From the NCBI GenBank assembly GCA_002346745.1, contig DEAL01000013.1, positions 1 to 25,887 of the forward strand: a DNA stretch of 25,887 nucleotides, in the 5' to 3' direction. Origin of the DNA: Candidatus Neomicrothrix sp. UBA2983. Lineage in GTDB: Bacteria; Actinomycetota; Acidimicrobiia; Acidimicrobiales; MedAcidi-G1. Made by a program: the position numbers and the translations under genes. Every line of letters starts with the position of its first letter. The first letter of the stretch is position 1. A model generated the notes under the pieces. It searched no databases. It was not told where the DNA came from and saw only the letters and a program-made list of their open reading frames with translations. Shown here piece after piece: positions 22,511 through 25,887 of the stretch.

Positions 22511-23434
22511 TCAGTCGGCGACGTCCCCGGTGCGGTAGTCGCCGAACGGCTCGTCGCGCTCCTGGAGGGCGTCGGTCAGGCCGCCCTCGCGCACCTTGGC
22601 GAGGAACTCGGCCATGGCCTCGGTGTGGACCCCGAGTGCGCACAGTTCGGTCCCGGCCCGCAGGCCGGCCCGCAGGCCCATGTGCTCCATCTGACGATGC
22701 ACCGACCGCTTGTTCAGTTGGACCAGTTCGGCCGGGATCCCGCTGATGCGGCGCGCCACGTCGACCACGGCCTCGTCGAGGTCCTCGACCGGGAACGCCG
22801 CGTTGGCCCACCCCAGGGCCACGGCCTCGACGCCGGTGATGGGGTCGCCGGTGAGCATCATCTCCATGGCTCGACGCATGCCCAGGAACCAGGCATGGAA
22901 GTGCATGTCAGGGACGCCGAAGCGGACCGCCGGGTAGCCCATCCGGGCGTCCTCGGCCACGTAGACGAGGTCGCAGCCGGTGGCCAGTTCGCTGCCGCCG
23001 GCCAGGCAGTAGCCGTGCACCTGGGCGATGACGGGTTTGGCCAGGTCCCAGATCGACATCCACCCGTCCACCACGTGGCGTGGCCAGTGGCCCTCGCCGC
23101 CCGCCGTGAAGTAGGGCTCCTCGTGGCCGGCGTTGCCGCCGCCGAGGTCGTAGCCCGCCGAGAAGGAGGGGCCGGCGCCGCGGATGATCGTGACCCGGAC
23201 CTCGTCGTCCCGATCGTGCTCGACGAGGGCGTCGAAGATGGCCGCCCGGAGGGGATGGAACAGGGCGTTGCGCTTCTCGGGCCGGTTCATCGTGATCCGG
23301 CGGACGCCCGGGGCGGGCTCGTCCACGAGGACCACCGGCGCCCCGGACCCCGACCCGGCTTCGGCGTCGCCGGTGCCGTACGGGTCACCTGTCGAGGACA
23401 CCGGCCCCGTTCCCCCGGCGGAGGCGTCGCTCAC
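22511..23434 (-). CDS. crotonase (enoyl-CoA hydratase/isomerase) family protein, atypical active site
   Basis: The 307-residue protein has a Gly/Ser/Asp-rich N-terminal extension (1-32) and a crotonase core beginning VVLVDEP. ITMNRPEKRNAL lies at 47-58, the oxyanion-hole strand FSAGYDL at 91-97 and HGYCLAGGSELATGCDL at 140-156. Glu149 matches the first catalytic Glu of crotonase (Glu144 in rat). The second (Glu164) falls at MGYPAVRFG, residues 165-173, where Ala169 occupies its place. A simple hydratase reaction is therefore doubtful; isomerase, hydrolase or another CoA chemistry is possible. Its GTG shares GTGA with the fba stop. No other beta-oxidation gene is nearby. Confidence 0.85.
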   Translation of the reverse strand: MSDASAGGTGPVSSTGDPYGTGDAEAGSGSGAPVVLVDEPAPGVRRITMNRPEKRNALFHPLRAAIFDALVEHDRDDEVRVTIIRGAGPSFSAGYDLGGGNAGHEEPYFTAGGEGHWPRHVVDGWMSIWDLAKPVIAQVHGYCLAGGSELATGCDLVYVAEDARMGYPAVRFGVPDMHFHAWFLGMRRAMEMMLTGDPITGVEAVALGWANAAFPVEDLDEAVVDVARRISGIPAELVQLNKRSVHRQMEHMGLRAGLRAGTELCALGVHTEAMAEFLAKVREGGLTDALQERDEPFGDYRTGDVAD

Positions 23435-24483
23435 GCGACGGTGACGGACTCGTCGAGGTACACGTCCTGGATGGCGTTGAGGAGCTCGATGCCCTCGGCC
23501 ATCGGCCGCTGGAACGCCTTGCGCCCGGAGATGAGCCCCAGCCCACCGGCCCGCTTGTTGATGACGGCGGTGCGGACGGCCTCGGCGAGGTCGCCGGCAC
23601 CCGACGAGGCGCCACCGCTGTTGATGAGCCCGATCCGGCCCATGTAGCAGTTGGCCACCTGCCAGCGGCAGAGGTCGATCGGGTGGTCGGTGGTGAGCTC
23701 GTCGTAGACCAGCTTGTGGGTCTTGCCGAACCCGGACAGGGCGTTGTAGCCACCGTTCACCTCGGGCAGCTTCTGCTTGATGATGTCGGCCTCGATGGTG
23801 ACGCCGATGTGGTTGGCCTGGCCGGTGAGGTCGGCCGACACATGGTGGTCGACGCCGTCGACCTTGAAGCCGGAGTTGCGCAGGTAGCACCACAGCACGG
23901 TGAACATGCCGAGCTCGTGGGCGTGGGCGAAGGCCTCGCTGACCTCCTGGATCTGGCGTGTGGCCTCGTCGCTGCCGAAGTAGATGGTGGCGCCCACGCC
24001 GGCGGCGCCCAGGTCGTAAGCCTGGTCAACCGATCCGAACATGACCTGGTCGAACTTGTTGGGCAAGGTGAGCAACTCGTTGTGGTTGAGCTTGACGATG
24101 AACGGGATGCGGTGGGCGTAGCGGCGGGACACGGCACCGAGCACGCCGAAGGTGGTGGCGACGGCGTTGCACCCGCCCTCGATCGCCAGCTCGACGATGT
24201 TGGCCGGGTCGAAGTAGGCCGGGTTGGGCGCAAACGAGGCGGCGCCCGAGTGCTCGATCCCCTGGTCGACGGGGAGGATCGACACGTAGCCGGAGCCACG
24301 CAGGCGGCCGTGGTCGAGCAGGGACTGGAGGTTGCGGAGGACCTGTGGCGAGCGGTCGGTAGCCGCGAATACGTCGTCGACGAAGTCGGGGCCCGGCAGC
24401 GTCAGCGCCGACGACGGGATGGCAGTGGCGGTGTGGTCGAGCAGGTAGCCGGCGTCGTCGCCGAGCAGGGAAGCGGTGTCCAC
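23431..24483 (-). CDS. fbaB: class I fructose-bisphosphate aldolase, DhnA/FbaB type
   Basis: The enzyme cleaves fructose-1,6-bisphosphate to DHAP and glyceraldehyde-3-phosphate through a Schiff base. The 350-residue protein, the same length as E. coli FbaB, has ILPVDQGIEHS near 69-79, IVKLNHNE at 129-136, ADIIKQKLP at 232-240 with Lys236 as the likely Schiff-base residue, and INSGGASSGAGDL near 287-299 plus LGLISGRKAFQRP as phosphate-binding loops. The GTG at 24483 is preferred over a GTG seven codons earlier because AGGAG lies seven bases before it. It is coupled to the crotonase gene by GTGA and preceded by a candidate promoter. Confidence 0.94.
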   Translation of the reverse strand: MDTASLLGDDAGYLLDHTATAIPSSALTLPGPDFVDDVFAATDRSPQVLRNLQSLLDHGRLRGSGYVSILPVDQGIEHSGAASFAPNPAYFDPANIVELAIEGGCNAVATTFGVLGAVSRRYAHRIPFIVKLNHNELLTLPNKFDQVMFGSVDQAYDLGAAGVGATIYFGSDEATRQIQEVSEAFAHAHELGMFTVLWCYLRNSGFKVDGVDHHVSADLTGQANHIGVTIEADIIKQKLPEVNGGYNALSGFGKTHKLVYDELTTDHPIDLCRWQVANCYMGRIGLINSGGASSGAGDLAEAVRTAVINKRAGGLGLISGRKAFQRPMAEGIELLNAIQDVYLDESVTVA

Positions 24484-24490
24484 CTGGGGT

Positions 24491-24495
24491 CTCCT
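24491..24495 (-). promoter_or_regulatory. Shine-Dalgarno sequence deciding the fba start
   Basis: AGGAG on the minus strand is followed by seven bases and the GTG at 24483. The more upstream GTG at 24504 has no such site and would run through this one. Confidence 0.65.
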
Positions 24496-24551
24496 CGAAG
24501 TCACTCGGGGTGGGTCGGTACGTCGGAGCCCGTCGGGATCCGTCGCCGATC

Positions 24552-24557
24552 ACCCTA
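24552..24557 (-). promoter_or_regulatory. candidate -10 box for fba
   Basis: TAGGGT on the minus strand, with TTCCGG 17 bases upstream as a poor -35 candidate, lies in the 218-base gap between the repeat/TPR gene and fba. It would give a leader of about 60 bases containing the Shine-Dalgarno site. The box is the same hexamer as at ispH and scpA. Confidence 0.4.
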
Positions 24558-24653
24558 CGCGGTGCGCGTCCGGTCCGGAACCCGTGGGGCGGCCTTCCGT
24601 CGCCTGGAGGGGAAGTGCCGGGGACTCGTGGCCGACCCCGGGGACGGGCCTGA

Positions 24654-24676
24654 CCGGCCACCCTCGGCGTGGCCGG
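24654..24676 (-). terminator. hairpin after the repeat/TPR gene
   Basis: On the minus strand CCGGCCAC and GTGGCCGG form a perfect 8-bp stem around a 7-base loop, starting 25 bases after the stop at 24702. No U-run follows, which is common for actinobacterial terminators. It is the clearest inverted repeat in any intergenic region of the window and separates this gene from fba. Confidence 0.48.
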
Positions 24677-24701
24677 AGGCGAGGCAGAACCAGGGAAGGC
24701 G

Positions 24702-25887
24702 TCAGCGCAGGGCGTCGGCCCGCTGGACCACGTCGGCCAGGTCCGGGGCGTGGCGCCGCAGCCAGCCGAACAACTCCCGGGCACGGGGGGTCGCCCCCGA
24801 GCGCTCGTAGAGGTCGGCCAGGGCGTAGGCCCGCCGCAGGTGGTGTGGCCGGGGACGCTTCGGAACGCTCCAGCCCCGCTCGAGCAGCCGGACGGCGTCG
24901 GCGAGTCGGTCCTGGTCGGCGAGGGCGCCGGCGGCGACCAACCGGCCCTCCGTGACGAGGGCGGCGCCCGGCGACCGTTCGCGCAACTCCTCCCAGAGTT
25001 CGTCGACGTCGGCCCAGCGTCCCTGCGCCCGGTAGCAGTCGGCGAGGACGGGATGCTGCTCGGTCCCGCCCGTCACGGCGCGGAACCGCTCGAGGGTCTT
25101 GGCGGCCGCATGGAAGCGGCCCAGGCGGTACTGGCACAGGCCCATCAGCTCGATGACCTCGGCCACGTCCGGAGCCCGCTTGTCGATCCCGGCGAGGATC
25201 CGCCGTGCGTCGTCGAAGCGTTCGTCCTCGAAGTGCCGTGCGGCCTCCTGCAACTGCCCCGCGGCTCGGCGCCCGGCACGATCGCCGAGCATCCGGACCA
25301 GGACCGTCTCCGGCTCCGGGAGGCGGGCGGGCGCCTCGGGCAGGGGTGAGCGCTGGAGCGGTGGCTTCGCGCGACCGCCCGGTGCCTTGGCGCCGGCGCG
25401 CTCGACGGCCCGTTCGGCCTCGCGGCGAAGCCGGTCGTCACCGGGCCCGTCACTCCCGGTCTCCCTTGGCGGCCGGGTCGTGTTCTCGGCCGTCCGGAAG
25501 TTCCGTTCCGCCCGGTCCTCGGACTCCTCCCGCTTGAAGCGGCCGGCCCCGCGCCGCGCCACGCCACCCCACTGCCGGGGTCCTGCGGCCTCGTCCCGTT
25601 CCCCGCGGTTCTTCCACTCCGACGGACGTCCACCCCGATCGTCCCGACGCGGACCGCGGCCTTCCCCCCGGCCATCCCGACGCGGACCGCGGCCTTCCCC
25701 CCGATCGTCCCGACGCGGACCGCGGCCTTCCCCCCGGCCATCCCGACGCGGGCCACGGCCTTCCCCCCGGCCATCCCGACGCGGACCACGGCCTTCCCCC
25801 CGATCGTCCCGACGGCGACCGCTGCCCTCTCCCCGGTCGTCCCGACGGGGGCCTTGGGGTCCGGGCTTGCCGCCCGGCTTCCCGGAA
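24702..25887 (-). CDS. Arg/Gly/Asp-rich repeat protein with TPR-like C-terminal half (5' end outside window)
   Basis: The frame is open from the right edge to the stop at 24702, 394 codons, with no convincing internal start, so the N-terminus lies outside. The visible start is Gly/Pro/Lys-rich, then come seven copies, the last degenerate, of an 11-residue unit RRD(D/G)RGEGRGP (25623-25847). A charged, probably disordered linker follows (to about 25300). The C-terminal ~200 residues are helical with TPR-like character: AARHFEDERFDDARRILAG, ELMGLCQYRLGRFHAAAKTL and DCYRAQGRWADVDELWEEL. The basic RG-rich part suggests nucleic-acid binding or assembly, the TPR part protein contacts. This is inference; no known function is recognised. 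A GTG at 25562 could give a shorter product without the repeats, but the in-frame repeat makes this unlikely. Confidence 0.8.
   Translation of the reverse strand, partial: SGKPGGKPGPQGPRRDDRGEGSGRRRDDRGEGRGPRRDGRGEGRGPRRDGRGEGRGPRRDDRGEGRGPRRDGRGEGRGPRRDDRGGRPSEWKNRGERDEAAGPRQWGGVARRGAGRFKREESEDRAERNFRTAENTTRPPRETGSDGPGDDRLRREAERAVERAGAKAPGGRAKPPLQRSPLPEAPARLPEPETVLVRMLGDRAGRRAAGQLQEAARHFEDERFDDARRILAGIDKRAPDVAEVIELMGLCQYRLGRFHAAAKTLERFRAVTGGTEQHPVLADCYRAQGRWADVDELWEELRERSPGAALVTEGRLVAAGALADQDRLADAVRLLERGWSVPKRPRPHHLRRAYALADLYERSGATPRARELFGWLRRHAPDLADVVQRADALR
25623..25847 (-). repeat. 33-bp tandem repeat encoding 11-residue RG-rich units
   Basis: Units of 33 bp, each encoding RRD(D/G)RGEGRGP, run at 25815-25847, 25782-25814, 25749-25781, 25716-25748, 25683-25715 and 25650-25682, with a degenerate seventh ending near 25623. 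The main variation is at residue 4 (Asp or Gly, GAC or GGC) and follows D,D,G,G,D,G,D from the N-terminal side. Unit length is a multiple of three, so copy-number change would keep the frame. The near-identity at DNA level suggests recent duplication or ongoing slippage. Confidence 0.9.

Noticed and set aside
25145..25789. Minus-strand frame with repeated VRVGMAGGKAA-type segments
   Set aside because: This is the out-of-frame reading of the 33-bp repeat; the frame open to the window edge and running into the TPR-like region is the coding one.
25623..25847. 33-bp repeats as a CRISPR array
   Set aside because: Units abut directly with no unique spacers, remain in frame and encode protein, and no cas gene is present.

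Overview
This 25.9-kb window is a very GC-rich, densely packed chromosomal segment that looks like an actinobacterium. The call rests on many GTG starts, frequent 4-base start/stop overlaps, TANNNT -10 boxes placed 6-8 bases before start codons (leaderless mRNAs), and a gene order that follows the Mycobacterium tuberculosis Rv1692-Rv1713 region. The class II AroA, the tyrA-aroA-cmk-plsC order, der beside a DUF512 gene, and KorAB suggest an Acidimicrobiia-like lineage; that finer placement is inference. Nearly everything is on the minus strand; only ispH, trpS and one short remnant ORF are on the plus strand.

Reading in the main transcription direction (high to low coordinates): (1) 25887-24702, a protein with a tandem 11-residue Arg/Gly/Asp repeat and a TPR-like C-terminal half, its 5' end outside the window. 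(2) 24483-22511, class I fructose-bisphosphate aldolase coupled to an atypical crotonase-family protein. (3) 22364-19456, korA-korB, a 2-oxoacid:ferredoxin oxidoreductase. (4) 19401-15349, HAD phosphatase, tlyA, nadK, recN. (5) 15290-12557, pyrG, a Nudix ADP-ribose pyrophosphatase-like enzyme and an HD-domain protein, joined by 4-base overlaps. (6) trpS (+), convergent with the HD gene and divergent from scpA. (7) 11438-5401, scpA, scpB, an RluB/RsuA pseudouridine synthase, a possible 19-codon leader ORF, tyrA, aroA, cmk and plsC. (8) ispH (+), convergent with plsC and divergent from the next operon. (9) 4302-275, a DUF512 radical-SAM protein coupled to der, then a membrane SpoIIE-type phosphatase and a small zinc-ribbon membrane protein. 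(10) The left edge holds a 38-codon remnant ORF (+) and a partial tRNA-Pro(GGG) (-).

Functionally this is housekeeping: chromosome segregation (ScpAB), repair (RecN), ribosome assembly or modification (Der, TlyA, RluB), nucleotide and NADP synthesis (PyrG, Cmk, NadK), aromatic amino acids (TyrA, AroA), isoprenoids (IspH), lipids (PlsC) and central carbon (Fba, KorAB). I see no mobile element, CRISPR array, phage, toxin or defence cassette. The items most worth a second look are the overlapping short ORF ahead of tyrA, the Arg/Gly-rich 11-residue repeat protein, the crotonase lacking one catalytic Glu, the rearrangements relative to the mycobacterial order, and the run of probable leaderless promoters.
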